Part shown: positions 11,493-24,843 of the stretch, in pieces
Numbering within the stretch: the stretch's first letter is position 1
How the letters are laid out: the number at the start of each line of letters is the position of its first letter
Assembly (NCBI GenBank): GCA_918026815.1
Contig: CAKJVC010000011.1
Location: forward strand, 186,001-250,000
DNA length: 64,000 nucleotides
Reading direction: 5' to 3'
Origin: Chalara sp. BL73
Taxonomy: Eukaryota > Ascomycota > Leotiomycetes > Helotiales
Notes under the pieces: model-generated
Database searches by the model: none
What the model saw: the letters and a program-made list of their open reading frames with translations, nothing else
What the model was told of the DNA's origin: nothing
Position numbers and translations under genes: made by a program

Positions 11493-13034
11493 CTACCAAT
11501 CTGCTCCTTTGATAACACCTAGATGTCCTTCCAAAGCCGCCCATATATCTTTTCTGCCTGCTTCATCCATCACTCCTCGGCCATTTTCTTGCATACTTTT
11601 GACTCCAAAAAGCTCCTGAAGTGCTCGCAAGTTTTCTCGTGTATCTGTCGTTAGCATTTGGCCTTCTGCCAGCTTTTCTGACACAGCTTCTGCTGTACTT
11701 TCATCTGCTGAGCAAGAAGCAAACACCCAGTCTTTCGCTCTTTGATTGGAATTTGAGCCGCTCTTTATAGATATTTCTTCAGCAAAAGATGCTGGGCCTT
11801 TCTGATGCTTATCTATCGACGGAGCAGGATGAGCCGGTATCAAATGGCTTTCATCCGCTAAAAGGTCAAGGCCTTGGCTCGAGGTTCTAGCTATTTTCGC
11901 AAATCTAGCGGTAAGATGAGATCTTTGCTGAATATGAGATTTTTGCTCGTTTGAAATGGAAGCCAATTCCTCAAGATAAGGGTGGATAGAATGACTTATG
12001 AGTGCGGGGAAAGCGGTGGTGGTTTGTTCCTTGTTCTCTTTCGACTCATTAAGAGAGATATCGGCATCCCTTGAATGCGTTCTTCCATTCACGGCCAATA
12101 ATAACTTTGACCGAGACTTTAGATATTGAGCATATTTCTCCTCAACTGTACTGAGCTGCCTTTCAAATTCGCCCTCTTTGTTGCCTCCATGAGGCGCAAT
12201 ATCCTGTCCATTGTTTGAGTCACCCGAGACATCACTAGCCTTTCCCAGCTCGCTTTCTATCCATGCGATAAGTTCATTTCGAGTGGTTCCCAGAGCTTGT
12301 AATTTGCACGCATCATTCATTGAACCGGTATCCTTCGAGGAGCTATTATATCTTATCTTAGAAAGAAGTTTTTGCTCTTTTCCGAGTAGTAATTTTGCTC
12401 TAAGAATCGACTTTTCAAGTTGATCAATGAGCTCTTTCAGGTCAGTTTTCCTCCTTAGCGTAGATGTCCCCAACGTATCTAAAACTTCCTGTGGAACTTG
12501 AGGTGGTGCATCCAAACCTTTAAGCACAACGGTGGGTTCGAAATTATTGACGTCTGCAGCGGGCTTTTGTACAAGCGTGTCCGCATAGTCTTGAATTATT
12601 CGTAGACGGTCATGTTTTTGTCTGCAAACGACAGTGTTGAGGAATGGTTGCAGCGCCGGTTCGGACTTAACAACATGGCCAATTTCGTTGCGTGTTACCT
12701 CTTTCGGAAGTTCCCTTTCCAGGCTTGTTCGGAATTGGATTTCGGCTATAATGGCTTGATATTCTTTTTTGGCTTTCACGTTGGCCCTTATGCTTCGGAT
12801 ATACTCTCTTCTAATTCCCCTGAGACCAGTTGTACCTGCTTCTACATTTGCGGTACATTCCACAAGAGATAAAGGGCGATCAATAGACAGCTCTGCCTTG
12901 GACGTGAGGCATGAGCCTAGATGAGCCGCTAGCACCTTTCTTATGGATTCAGTTTCACGCCTTTGTTTAAGATATGGTCTCAGCGAGCGGTGGGTGTCTT
13001 GGATGCATGGCGGTAGGCTATCAGGCTTCTCCAT
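11493..13034 (-). CDS. Hypothetical protein, coiled-coil-like
   Basis: This is a single uninterrupted frame of 513 codons from the first real ATG at 13034. The frame is open a little further upstream to a TGA but has no ATG there. The protein is polar and rich in Glu, Lys, Leu and Ser. It has heptad-like stretches such as LKELIDQLEKSILRAKLLLGK and an N-terminal IRREYIRSIRANVKAKKEY segment. There is no signal peptide or membrane segment. I do not recognise a family. Length and composition suggest a structural or complex-scaffolding protein, but that is inference only. It is divergent from BRR2 across 441 bp. Confidence 0.7.
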   Translation of the reverse strand: MEKPDSLPPCIQDTHRSLRPYLKQRRETESIRKVLAAHLGSCLTSKAELSIDRPLSLVECTANVEAGTTGLRGIRREYIRSIRANVKAKKEYQAIIAEIQFRTSLERELPKEVTRNEIGHVVKSEPALQPFLNTVVCRQKHDRLRIIQDYADTLVQKPAADVNNFEPTVVLKGLDAPPQVPQEVLDTLGTSTLRRKTDLKELIDQLEKSILRAKLLLGKEQKLLSKIRYNSSSKDTGSMNDACKLQALGTTRNELIAWIESELGKASDVSGDSNNGQDIAPHGGNKEGEFERQLSTVEEKYAQYLKSRSKLLLAVNGRTHSRDADISLNESKENKEQTTTAFPALISHSIHPYLEELASISNEQKSHIQQRSHLTARFAKIARTSSQGLDLLADESHLIPAHPAPSIDKHQKGPASFAEEISIKSGSNSNQRAKDWVFASCSADESTAEAVSEKLAEGQMLTTDTRENLRALQELFGVKSMQENGRGVMDEAGRKDIWAALEGHLGVIKGADW

Positions 13035-13475
13035 CTCCAGTTGGTGGAAGGGATCTAGCTTGGGAATCAAAATCTGGTGCTCTCAGACTTGACAGTAATA
13101 GTGAGAGAATCAGCTTAGAGACAAAACTTTACGTATCTGGACCTGAAAGCGTCATCCGCATTATACGTCGAATAACAAATAGCAAGTTTAAAAAGTATAC
13201 AGTCATTGAAATGCATTAAGGCATGTTGACCTTCAGCCTTGCAGGCATATGTGAGGTCACATGACCCGATGGACGCGCTAGATTAAATACGGGAATTTGA
13301 AAAGTTTGAATAACTTCTACAAGTCAAGGCAGCCTATTTTCCATGACTCTCCTTCCCTGATGGCGCTCAATCAACTCGGTACTTGATAACGTTCATTTCA
13401 TTTTTCTGCATCTTCGATACCCTCCCAGTTTGAGCTGTATACTCCTTTAGATTTCTTCTCAGAATATTTGCAAAG
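13035..13475. promoter_or_regulatory. Divergent promoter region, hypothetical/BRR2
   Basis: This 441-bp region lies between divergent starts. A short upstream exon for the minus-strand gene is conceivable (CACCAG acceptor at about 13074), but the in-frame options I tried gave stops. No other feature is seen. Confidence 0.4.
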
Positions 13476-16400
13476 ATGACGGACCAACAGCGAGATGTCT
13501 CGCAATACAAATATTCGGCGATGTCCAACCTGGTTCTCCAGGCGGATCGTCGATTTGTAACGCGCCGAAATGATGAGGTCACCGGGGATCCGGAATCGCT
13601 GGCAGGACGCCTGAGCATACGAGACATGGGCTCTCGAAATGCCCGCGAAAGTGCGCCAAAGCAAAAGAAGAAGGCTTCTGGTTTGCCCAGAGTCGAGAGG
13701 GGAGGAGCAGAAGAAGGCCACGATATTTTAGAACGAGAGCAGCTGAAGCGCAAACGTGGAGAGCCAGCACAATTGCGGGGAGCAGGCATATTATCTGCGG
13801 CGGATGCATTAGTAGAAGGAATTGTATATCGGCCACGGACATCTGCCACGCGGGCAACATATGACTTGATTGTCACGACGGTGGCCAATAATCTTGGAGA
13901 TGTTTCGCACGAAATTGTAAGGAGTGCCGCGGATGCAGTCTTGGAATACCTGAAAGATGATGATATGAAAGATTTTGATAAGAAAAGGGAAATCGATGAT
14001 CTGCTGGGTGCTAGTCTTAGTTCGAAACAATTCAACGAGCTTGTTAATTTGGGCAAGAAGATTACTGATTATGAAGCGCAAGACGAGGACGAAGTAATGG
14101 CAGATGGAGACAATACTGGCGAGGATGGAGCAGAGATCGACGATAGGCAAGGAGTAGCAGTCGTTTTTGACGATAATTCAGAAGACGAGGAAGGAGCTGA
14201 GCTTGTTGATGAGATTCGTGAAGAATCATCGGAAGACGAAGATGGGGATGAGGAGGATCGGCCAGGTGCAGAGGAGGCAGCAACAGCCGGTGGTGCTGGT
14301 GCAGATCGAGATGAAGAATCACAAGAACTCATTGACGAAGAGGCGATGATTATAGATTCTGGTCAGGGCAATGGGACGACAGGCAAGGAAAAAGACAAAA
14401 GCTTTATCCCAGCCAGAGATATAGACGCTTATTGGCTCCAACGACAAATTGGCTTGATCTACTCAGATGCACACATTCAACAAGCTAAAACTCAAGAAGC
14501 CTTGCATACACTATCTGGGGATGCGGAAAACGGGGGGGAGGAGAAATCATTGAGAGAAATTGAAAATGACCTTGCCGAACTCTTCGATTACGAGCATCAC
14601 GAGCTGGTCCATAAATTGGTAGCAAACCGCGATAAAGTTGTATGGCTCACACGCCTGGCAAGAGCCGAGGATGCAGAGGCGCGGGGAGTTGTTGAGCGAG
14701 ACATCGTTTCAGAAGGCCTGAGATGGATATTAGACGAGCTCCGTGGTGTCACGCCTGGTACAGACGCGTCCAAAAAGCGTAAGCTAGAGATCAAGATGGA
14801 TATCGACGTCCCAGCATCTTTCAATGAGACCATAAAAGTTGAAAAGGATGGAGAGAGAGGACTTGTGGGAGGGTTACAACCACGGAAGCTCATCAATCTT
14901 GAGAATCTCATCTTCGATCAAGGTAATCATCTCATGACCAATCCAAAAGTCAGACTTCCTGAAGGCTCGACAAAGCGCACATTCAAGGGCTACGAGGAAA
15001 TTCATGTGCCACCGCCGAAGAAGCGAAACGACCCTAGTGATCGAGATATTCCCTTTTCAGAGATGCCAGAGTGGTCGCGAGTGCCTTTCAAACTTCCTGG
15101 GAAGCTTAACAAAATTCAATCTAAGTGCTTTCCCCAGGCTTTCAATGATGATGGAAATATGTTGATCTGTGCGCCCACTGGGAGTGGCAAGACGAACGTC
15201 GGAATGCTTACCATACTTCGAGAAATAGGGAAGAACCGCAATCCCGAGACTGGGGAAATCAACTTGGATGCTTTCAAGATTGTATACATTGCACCACTCA
15301 AAGCGCTTGTACAAGAACAGGTTGGAAATTTCGGCAGCAGACTGAAACCATACGGTATTACGGTATCTGAGCTCACTGGTGACCGCCAGCTCACCAAGCA
15401 GCAGATTGCAGATACGCAAATCATCGTGACCACCCCTGAGAAATGGGACGTCATCACGCGGAAAGCTACTGACCTGAGCTACACCAATCTAGTTCGCCTA
15501 ATTATCATTGACGAAATTCATCTTCTGCACGACGATCGTGGACCCGTTCTCGAGAGCATCGTCAGCCGAACCATTAGAAAGATGGAGCAAACGGGAGATC
15601 CTGTTCGCCTTATTGGACTTTCCGCTACTCTTCCTAACTATCGCGATGTCGCTAGCTTTTTACGAGTCGACCCTGCCAAAGGCATGTTTCACTTCGATGG
15701 TACTTATCGCCCGTGCCCTTTACGTCAGGAATTTGTTGGAATCACTGAAAAGAAAGCCATTAAGCAGTTGAAAACCATGAATGATGTCACATACACCAAA
15801 GTACTTGAACATGTAGGAACGAAGCGAAACCAGATGATTATATTTGTGCATTCACGAAAGGAGACAGCCAAGACCGCGAAGTACGTTCGGGATAAAGCAT
15901 TAGAAATGGAGACTATTGGACAGATCATGAAGAGTGATCAAGGGGGCAGAGAAATTCTACAAAGTGATGCCGAGGCAGTCAGTGATCGAGATTTGAAGGA
16001 TTTGTTGCCCTACAGCTTTGGTATACATCATGCTGGAATGAACAGATCTGACCGAACGACCGTGGAAGATCTCTTTAGTGAAGGTCTAATTCAAGTACTT
16101 GTTTGTACTGCTACTCTGGCTTGGGGAGTAAATCTACCAGCTCATACAGTTATCATCAAAGGCACACAAGTCTATTCTCCTGAAAAGGGTAGTTGGGTAG
16201 AGTTGAGCCCTCAAGATGTCCTACAAATGCTTGGTCGTGCTGGACGGCCGCAATATGACACTTATGGAGAAGGTATCATAATCACAACACAGACGGAGAT
16301 GCAATACTATCTTTCTCTGCTTAATCAGCAGCTACCTATCGAAAGTCAATTTGTTAGCAAACTAGTGGATAATCTAAATGCCGAGATCGTTCTAGGTAAC

Positions 16401-19400
16401 GTGCGTAGTCGGGATGAAGGTGTCGAATGGCTAGGCTACACTTATTTATTCGTCCGCATGTTGCGTTCTCCTGGACTCTATAGTGTTGGGGCAGAGTACG
16501 AGGAAGATGACGCATTGGAACAGAAACGAGTGGACCTCATACACTCGGCCGCTGTCGTATTGGAGAAATCCAATCTTGTTAAGTACGACAAAAAGACCGG
16601 CAAATTACAAGCCACGGAACTTGGGCGTATTGCATCTCACTACTATATCACACACAGCTCGATGTTGGTCTACAATCTTCATCTACAGCCGTCCATTACC
16701 CCAATCGAGCTTTTTCGAATCTTTGCACTAAGCAATGAGTTCAAATACATTCCTGTACGTCAAGATGAAAAGCTAGAGCTCGCAAAATTGTTGGGCCGTG
16801 TACCAATTCCTGTGAAGGAAAGTGTCGAAGAGCCACATGCTAAGATCAACGTACTTTTACAAGCATTTATTTCACGTCTCAAATTGGAAGGCTTGGCACT
16901 CATGGCTGACCTAGTGTATGTTACTCAATCGGCTGGGAGAATCCTCAGGGCCATATTCGAAATCACGTTGAAAAAAGGCTGGTCGTCAGTCGCCAAAACT
17001 GCGTTGCAGCTTTGCAAAATGGCAGAGAAGCGCATGTGGCCTACCATGACACCACTAAGACAGTTCCCAGGCTGCCCAAGGGATATTTTACAGAAAGCAG
17101 AAAGGATTGATGTCCCCTTCACCAACTATTTCGACCTAGATCCACCCCGCATGGGTGAGCTACTGGGATTGCCTAGAGCTGGAAAGACTGTTTGCAATCT
17201 TGTGTCTAAATTTCCCCGAGTGGAAGTTCAAGCTCAAGTGCAACCGATGACACGGTCGATGTTGAGAATTGAGCTAACAATTACACCAAACTTCGAATGG
17301 GATGATGAGATCCACGGCACAGCAGAGAGTTTCTGGATTATCGCTGAAGATTGTGATGGAGAAGAAATCCTCTTCCATGACCAATTCATTCTTCGCAAAG
17401 ATTTTGCGCAGGCAGAGATGAACGAACATTTGGTCGAGTTCACGGTACCTGTAACAGAGCCAATGCCGCCACACTATTTTGTCACAGTCCTTTCAGATAG
17501 GTGGATGCACTCAGAGAACAAATTGGCTGTTTCCTTTCGCAATTTGATCCTTCCAGAGAAATTCCCTCCACACACACCTGTACAAGATTTGCAACCTCTT
17601 CACGTTACTGCATTGAAGACCGAAGAGTACAAGTCGCTCTACCCTGAGTGGGATCGCTTCAATAAGATTCAAACTCAGACCTTCAACTCTCTATATTCAA
17701 CCGACGATAATGTTTTCATCGGAGCCGCTACTGGTAGTGGCAAAACCATTTGCGCCGAATTCTCATTGCTTCGACACTGGTCTAAACAAAATTCGGGCAA
17801 GGCCGTCTACGTCGCTCCATTCCAGGAACTGGTAGACCTCCGGCTTCAGGATTGGCAAAAACGCTTATCGAAACTCCGTGGTGGCAAAAACATTATCAAG
17901 TTGACCGGCGAGACAACAGCAGACCTTAAACTCCTTGAACAAGGAGACTTAATTCTGGCAACCCCTTCACAGTGGGATGTTTTATCACGGCAGTGGCAAC
18001 GACGGAAGAATGTTCAGAATGTGCACCTCTTCATCGCCGATGAACTTCATATGATTGGAGGCCAAGCTGGATATGTGTACGAAATTGTTGTGTCCCGCAT
18101 GCACCATATCCGTTCACAAATTGATGACTCACCACTTCGTATTATAGGTTTAAGTGTTTCACTGTCTAATGCTCGAGACGTTGGGGAATGGATTGATGCG
18201 AAGAAGCACAATATTTATAATTTTAGTCCTCATGTTCGATCAGTCCCTCTGGAGCTCCATATCCAGTCTTTTACAATCCCACATTTCCCATCCCTCATGC
18301 TCGCTATGGCGAAGCCCACGTATCTATCCATACTGCAAATGTCTCCCGACAAGCCTGCGATCATATTTGTTCCGAATAGGAAACAGGCTCGAGCCACAAC
18401 GCGGGACTTGCTAGCCGCTTGCGTAGCTGGTGACGACGAAGATCGATTTCTACATGCAGATGTCGATCAGATGAAGCCTTTGCTTGAACGAATTGGAGAG
18501 GAGGCCCTTTCTGAGGCTATATCTCACGGCGTTGGCTACTATCATGAAGCGCTTAGTTCATCCGACAAACGCATTGTCAAGCACTTATATGATAATGGTG
18601 CGATTCAAATAATGGTGGCCTCGCGAGATGTTTGTTGGGAGCTGGATTGCAGAGCCCATCTTGTAATCATCATGGGCACGCAGTTCTATGAGGGGCGAGA
18701 GCATCGTTATATTGACTACCCTCTGGCAGAAGTACTACAGATGTTGGGCAAAGCAACAAGACCGCTAGAAGACAAGCTGAGTAGAGGTGTTTTGATGGTG
18801 CCAGCCGTCAAGCGTGAGTACTACAAAAAGTTCTTGAACGAGGCCCTGCCGATTGAGAGCCAACTGCATGTGTATCTTCATGACGCATTTGTTTCTGAGA
18901 TTACTACAAAAATGATCGAGTCTGCTGAGGACGCTATCAATTGGACAACATTCACATATTTTTATAGAAGACTCTTGGCCAATCCAAGTTATTACAGCTT
19001 AACAGATACATCTCATGAGGGGCTTAGTTCCCATCTATCGGAGCTTGTCGAGACTACCCTGAAAGAGCTCTCAGAATCCAAGATCATCGACCTGGATGAG
19101 GATGACGATTCGGTAACTCCTCTCAATGCTGCTATGATAGCAGCATATTATAATATCTCATACATCACCATGCAAACATTTTTGTTATCCTTGAGCGGGC
19201 GGACGAAGCTGAAAGGAATACTCGAAATAGTGACATCTGCTACAGAATTCGAGACGATCCAGATTAGAAGGCATGAGGAGAGTCTCCTGCGACGGATATA
19301 TGATAGGATACCGGTCAAGATGGCTGAGCCCAGTTATGACTCGCCACATTTCAAGGCTTTCGTGCTTCTACAGGCACATTTCTCTAGAATGCAATTGCCC

Positions 19401-20212
19401 GTCGACCTCGCCAAAGATCAAGAGCTGATTTTGGCTAAGGTGCTGTCCTTACTCAGTGCAACCGTTGATATTCTCTCTTCTGATGGGCATCTAAATGCTG
19501 TGAACGCCATGGAAATGTCGCAGATGGTGGTTCAAGGCATGTGGGATAGAGACAGCCCACTCAAGCAGATTCCTCATTTCAGTCCGAGCGTGATAGAAGC
19601 TGCCAAAGGCGCTGGGTATGTACTTCGCTGCACCAAACCAAACTTAATACTAACCAGATCCGTTCTAGCATTACCGATGTTTTCGAGTTCATGGAGGCAA
19701 TGGATCCGTCGGAAAATTCAAATATTGAGGCCACTGTTGCAAGACTTGGACTGTCTCAGAGCCAGTTAGCCCAAGCTGCGAACTTCACCAACTCAAAATA
19801 TCCCAATATCTCTCTTGACTACGAAGTGGAGAAGCCAGATGAAATTACCGCAGGAGAACCGTCCTATATCAAGGTCAAGATCATTCGTGATGAGGATGAT
19901 GAGGAGACAATAGATGTAGACACAACAGTCCATGCGCCATTCTATCCAGTCAAGAAGATGGAGAATTGGTGGCTAGTTGTTGGTGAAGAGAGTTCCAAAA
20001 CTCTTCTTGCTATTAAACGAGTTACTATCGGGAAATCCCTCACAGCTCGACTCGAATACACAGTTCCGACAGCAGGGGAACACGAATTGAAGCTAATCTT
20101 GATGAGTGACAGTTACATTGGTGTTGACCAAGATCCTAGCTTCACTGTGTCGGTCGCAGAGGGAGATGCAGAGGATGAAGACGAGGAAGACGATGATGAG
20201 ATGGAGGAGTAA
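13476..20212 (+). CDS. BRR2: Brr2, U5 snRNP DExD/H-box RNA helicase
   Basis: Brr2 unwinds the U4/U6 duplex to activate the spliceosome. Exon 1 is 13476-19615 (6140 nt) and exon 2 is 19669-20212, giving 2227 residues. The frame-correct acceptor is the second AG (TTCTAG at 19668), yielding AGITDVFEFMEAMD. There are two helicase cassettes. The N-terminal one has APTGSGKT at about residue 566 and DEIH at about 679. The C-terminal one has AATGSGKT at about 1417 and DELH at about 1522. Each is followed by a Sec63 domain. The N-terminal region carries a strongly acidic stretch at about residues 230-290, and the C-terminus is also acidic. Length and motif spacing match the family. Only one intron in nearly 6.7 kb. 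Confidence 0.97.
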
Positions 20213-20912
20213 GATTAGTGTAGTATAGTCGGGAGGAGAGCTGTCGTCAATCAAAAGATATCCAGAGCCTACAGGGAAAAGGAGATAGTCCCTTGATACT
20301 GTGATGACTACTTGGTGAACAGCTGGTATTCAAGTTCAGCGACTTGCCTCGGGCCAGGAGATTGTCCCCAGCCTTGTGGGCCAGGAATCGAAAAAGGCTC
20401 AGCGGCGTACCCTGGCGTGGGAAAATGAAAGCCTGGGTGGGCTTATCATCACCAAGTGTGTTCATTTCTCTTTTAGTATGACTTTGCTCATTGCAATGAT
20501 TTTTTTTTCAACTTCAACTTGAAGGTTTTCATCTTCACTGAACGTGCTATTCTCAGAATTCTATTCTTATGGGTAATCAAGCCCATACTTGGACTTATTC
20601 ATTGTTTTGAGGCTGCTGCCTGGTGGTTTGATTCTCCCAAATGCTAGCTATTGTCTGTATTGGCTGGATGGGGGCTAGCGTGTCTTTCCGATAATTTTAG
20701 TCGCTTGATGTTTTTTGAACTCCACCAGCTCTTGACCATCACAACAACTTCCTCCCGACTCTATTTCATCGCTGTCATCCGCACCCACACCCCACCAGCA
20801 GATTTATCAACGAATACAATCTGCGCTTCATCTCAAAAAACGCGTCTACTTCAATCTCACGCTTATTGCCCTGAAATTATCAATTCTCCACCCCTCCATT
20901 CGCGACGGCATC
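20213..20912. other. Intergenic region BRR2/PWWP gene
   Basis: These 700 bp hold the BRR2 3' UTR and the promoter and 5' UTR of the next gene. The last 200 bp before the next ATG are C/T/A-rich, as in fungal 5' UTRs. No other feature is seen. Confidence 0.4.
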
Positions 20913-22988
20913 ATGGCGGACGAAGCTGTTCCCCTCGCGGTAGCTCTGCCTCTGGCTGCTGAATCTGCAGAGACTTCATCGACGCGCTCTGATGCAGCTC
21001 AATCGGAGGTCAAGGGGACGTCTAACACGAATGGCGCTGAAGCTGAAAGCGCTGGTGCAACAAAGGAAGTCGCGACTGAGCCCGTTGCGCCATCCTCTCC
21101 AGCTCCAGACAGTATGATTGCTTCTTCTCGCTTTGTCTTCATTCTTAATTCACTCTACTAACAGATCTCATCGCGTTTAGCCAAGACTTCCGAGAGTACA
21201 AACGACAAACAGGACAAACCTGCGGCTGCCCAAGAAGATGTCGAAATAAAGGATATAAAGACCGATGAGGCATCACAAGTCGCGGGTGAAAATCCCAGTA
21301 TAGAAATTGCTACGCCAGCTTCGGCAGATAAATCCAAGGCGCGGCGCAAATCAAGCGGTGTTCCCGAACACAAGACGAAGAAGCTCAATAAGAAGGCTTC
21401 GAAGGCAAAGATGACCCATACGGATGCAAAGCCAGGCGATTATTTCATGATCAAATTGAAAGGGTATCCTTTGTGGCCCGGAATCGTCTGTGACGAGACT
21501 ATGCTCCCCAGCACCCTCCTCAAGTCTCGCCCTGTTACAGCTGCCAGACCTGATGGTACATATCGCGCAGATTACGAGGACGGTGGAAGCAAGGTAAAAG
21601 ATCGGACATTCCCCGTTATGTATCTACATACCAATGAGTTGTGAGTATTCCCACCCCATTCTGTTTCCGAATCCTAACCTTGGGGAATTTATAGCGGCTG
21701 GGTAGCCAACTACGACCTCGTAGATATGGACGTTGATACAGTAGGCAATGTCTCCGATAAGATGCGCAAGGACTTACAGGCTGCACATCTACTTGCTGCT
21801 GAGCAAAATGACTTGGATTACTTCAAGGATATTTTGGCCAATTTCATGCAAGCTAAGGCGGCGGAGGCAGCAGAAAAGGAAGCTGCAAAGGCTGCTAAGC
21901 AAGCAAGCAAGGAAGCTAGTAAATCTAAGCAGCGGAAATCTATCTCCAAAGCTGTTGTTGATGAAGACGAAGACGTGGAAATGGAGGACGCGGCGGAGGA
22001 TCAGAATTCGGAAGTCGATGGTGCATCTGCTGAGAAGCCTAAGAAAACAAAGAAGCGTAAGGCAGACGAGGATGGAGCCGTAAGTCAACATCTATCCTGC
22101 AGATTGATTATTGCCTTTGCTAACATATTGTTGCAGGCCCCACACCGCGCGGATTCCGTAAAGAAGCCCAAGACCATCAAGATCAACAATACACCAAAAG
22201 CTACCAATGGTACGGCCACACCCAAGTCTGCCAAAGATGCGTCTGCGAAGCCTAAGACCAAGAAGGCCGCAGCAAAACCCAAGGAACCAGAGCCCGTCAT
22301 ACCCCAGGAGCCTGAGCTTACTCCAGAGCAGAAGCAAGATAAGAAACAAGTGAGCTGATCTTCATTGTAATAGGTTTGCAAGTACTAATAAACATTATAG
22401 AAAGAGATAATGTTCTTGCGTCACAAGCTTCAAAAGGGACTATTAGGAAAGGAAGGGATTAAGGAGGATGAAATCAAGCAAATGTCCGAGTTCGTCACTA
22501 AGCTGGAAGGCTATGCCGACCTTGAGGTTAGCATCATTCGAGGCACGAAGATCAATAAGGTTCTCAAGGCAATCCTGAAGCTTAAATCTATTCCTAAGGA
22601 AGAGGAATTCCAGTTCAAGGTTCGGTCACAAACACTGCTCGATAAATGGAACAAGCTCCTGGATAGTGAGACTCCAGCGACGACCACAGCAGCCACCAAC
22701 GGTACAAGTGAGGATGCAAAGCCGGATAGAGAAGATACAAAGGACACCCCAGCCCCCGCCCCAGAAGTCACCAATGGCGTGAAAGACTCGAATAAGGAGA
22801 AGAAGATCTCTGATGCCCACACTGCCCCGGCAGTGTCGAAGGATGCCACAACTGAAGTTGGGTCCACGCCAACTCAAGATACTAAGCTTGCCAAGGTAGG
22901 CTCCTTCCTTCCCGTCATCCTCGTGTGGGTTGCTAACGTTCTCTAGGAGTCAATTCCTGAGCCAACTACAGTCGAATCCACAGCTTGA
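20913..22988 (+). CDS. PWWP-domain chromatin protein with TFIIS-N/LEDGF-like C-terminal bundle
   Basis: This is a likely histone-methyl-lysine reader. The exons are 20913-21111, 21181-21640, 21695-22079, 22137-22349, 22401-22895 and 22947-22988, giving 597 residues with every intron in phase. Residues 1-160 are Ala/Lys-rich and low-complexity. The PWWP domain follows at about 170-260 and includes DAKPGDYFMIKLKGYPLWPG and the GWVANYDLV close. A Lys/Ala-rich linker comes next. The C-terminal helical module covers about residues 420-510 (FLRHKLQKGLL to LLDKWNKLL) and resembles TFIIS N-terminal/LEDGF-type bundles. This layout resembles fungal PWWP proteins linked to acetyltransferase or elongation complexes (Pdp3-like), but the exact orthologue is not decided. 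Confidence 0.85.
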
Positions 22989-23948
22989 GTGCATGGAAAT
23001 CGATCAAGAATGCATCATGGAAGTCATTTTTATTAGACATGATGACCATGGGCATTCTCCAGGCATCAACTGCTGTCACGATAAATAATGAAACCCTCGA
23101 ACTTCCATTTTCGAGTAACAGATTTGGAGAATTCCCATAATCAACTCGATAGTGGTACGCACCAAATAATCCGCATTGCTTTGCAGTTCACCTATGAGAT
23201 TATGCATGTAACACTACGCAATAATGGGGGTTTTAACGCCTTTTTCTCTTTGGCCGAGGACTGGTCGTGCGGCCTATACAATGTACAATTTTTCAGCTTT
23301 CCAAAATTCACGGCTTTGGGAGATGGAATGAATGGGAAGGAGTAGTCTGCATTTCACCTTCACCGACGCTCACTCGGAGTCTGATAATTATGGGTAGTTT
23401 ACGGAGTTACTCTGCAATAAAAGCAATGAAAATGAAATGAAATGATGAAATCCCTCTAGGTCTGTCTCGTGATGCGTCTGAATGCCACATAGCCAACATG
23501 AGACTCGTGATAACGTAACATTATGTAGAAGTTATTAGGTTCTTAGCATCCGCGTTCTTCAGTTGCTGGAAGTTAAGAGGAGTGGTAAAATTGGAAGCAT
23601 AACTACCACCCTAAGTTTCTCCTATATGCCACAATAGAGGTTGAGCGAACTTGAAATTTTAGAATTGGTTATGGTCGCTACTTACTTCGAGCCTGTTATA
23701 AGGCTTTATTGCCAGTGAAACAGGTAATATCCCAGAGGAATATCTATCTCGTGTTAATTTCACACATTTCGACATCACCCTGGGCGATTTTTTCCGCAGC
23801 CCATAGCCTGCTCTTTCATTTCAATCTTCAAACCACCAATGTCTTGAACATTTCTCATCTGTTTGATCTGTTTGGTCTTTCAAGCAAAATGAGACTGGAC
23901 CAGCTTTCATCGCCAGGCCGATCAATCTTCTTGCTATACCTCTCGTCG

Positions 23949-23985
<37 letters not shown>

Positions 23986-24843
23986 ATTGGCCTCCAGTTT
24001 CTGAATTATTTCTATCACAGATCGCGCCAATTGTCGTTAGATTTTTGAGACGCTCCCACTCTCGTAATTTATCGTCAGCATGGTATAGAAGGTCCTCTTC
24101 TTCTTCTACTAGAATATCTCGGATCTTTGCCGCTTCTTGGTCAGCAATTTTCCTTCCCAGGCGTCCTTGACTCGCACCCAGAGAACCCCAATTGATAAAT
24201 ACACTATCAAATTTGTAGCAAAAGTATTCGCGCGCAAACTCAGGTGATGAAACGGAGCATAATTGGTAAGTTTTAAGGCCGTGGCTTCGCGACTCTTAAT
24301 TGAAGTGTAAAAGACCAGGTGGCTTGCGTGTAGAAATAAATGTTCGTCTGATTTGGGACCATTTTATAGGTACTAATTCTGGCATGATGGTGTAGTCCCA
24401 TATCATGAAGCGGATTTCTGGAGGCAGCTTTGTGGAAGGTAGTTGGGATTGGGCATGAGGAAAAAGTCTGGCGAAGGGATCACGACATGTCTTCTTACAA
24501 ATATAACATTTTATATTATTTAAGGATCAAATACAGGATATATAGCAATGCCGGACCTGCTTGGCTACTTAGTGGAGTCTCAATAATGCTATAATTTTCT
24601 GAAGCTTCGGACACTATCAGAGAAGTCGGCCAGTAGGAAAGAGGGGCCGGCTTCCTGGGCCGTCAGCCAAGAAGTTCAATAAAAGTCGCGAGACAACAAC
24701 ACCTCATGAGAGCACAATCTGCACAAACAGCGCCTTAAAATTACTGCTTCAAAGTTTCCCATATGATGCCCTATTGATGAATCATGTGAGGTCCTGCTAT
24801 ATACAGCTTTCATCCAAGTATCCACCGATGAGTTCAATAAGCT
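22989..24843. other. Intergenic region with poly-C tract
   Basis: This 1.85-kb gap lies between two plus-strand genes. It contains a 34-nt C homopolymer (23949-23982) and short GAAATGAAAT-type repeats near 23430. The 153-codon frame across the poly-C is an artefact of the homopolymer. No gene is supported. Confidence 0.4.
23949..23982 (+). repeat. Poly-C homopolymer, 34 nt
   Basis: There are thirty-four consecutive C on the plus strand, immediately followed by AATATTGG. It is direct in the sequence. Such tracts are prone to length error in sequencing and to slippage in vivo. Confidence 0.95.

Noticed and set aside
23709..24170. 153-codon plus-strand ORF with poly-Pro
   Set aside because: The frame is held open by the C34 homopolymer, which reads as Pro. 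The flanks show no protein-like conservation.
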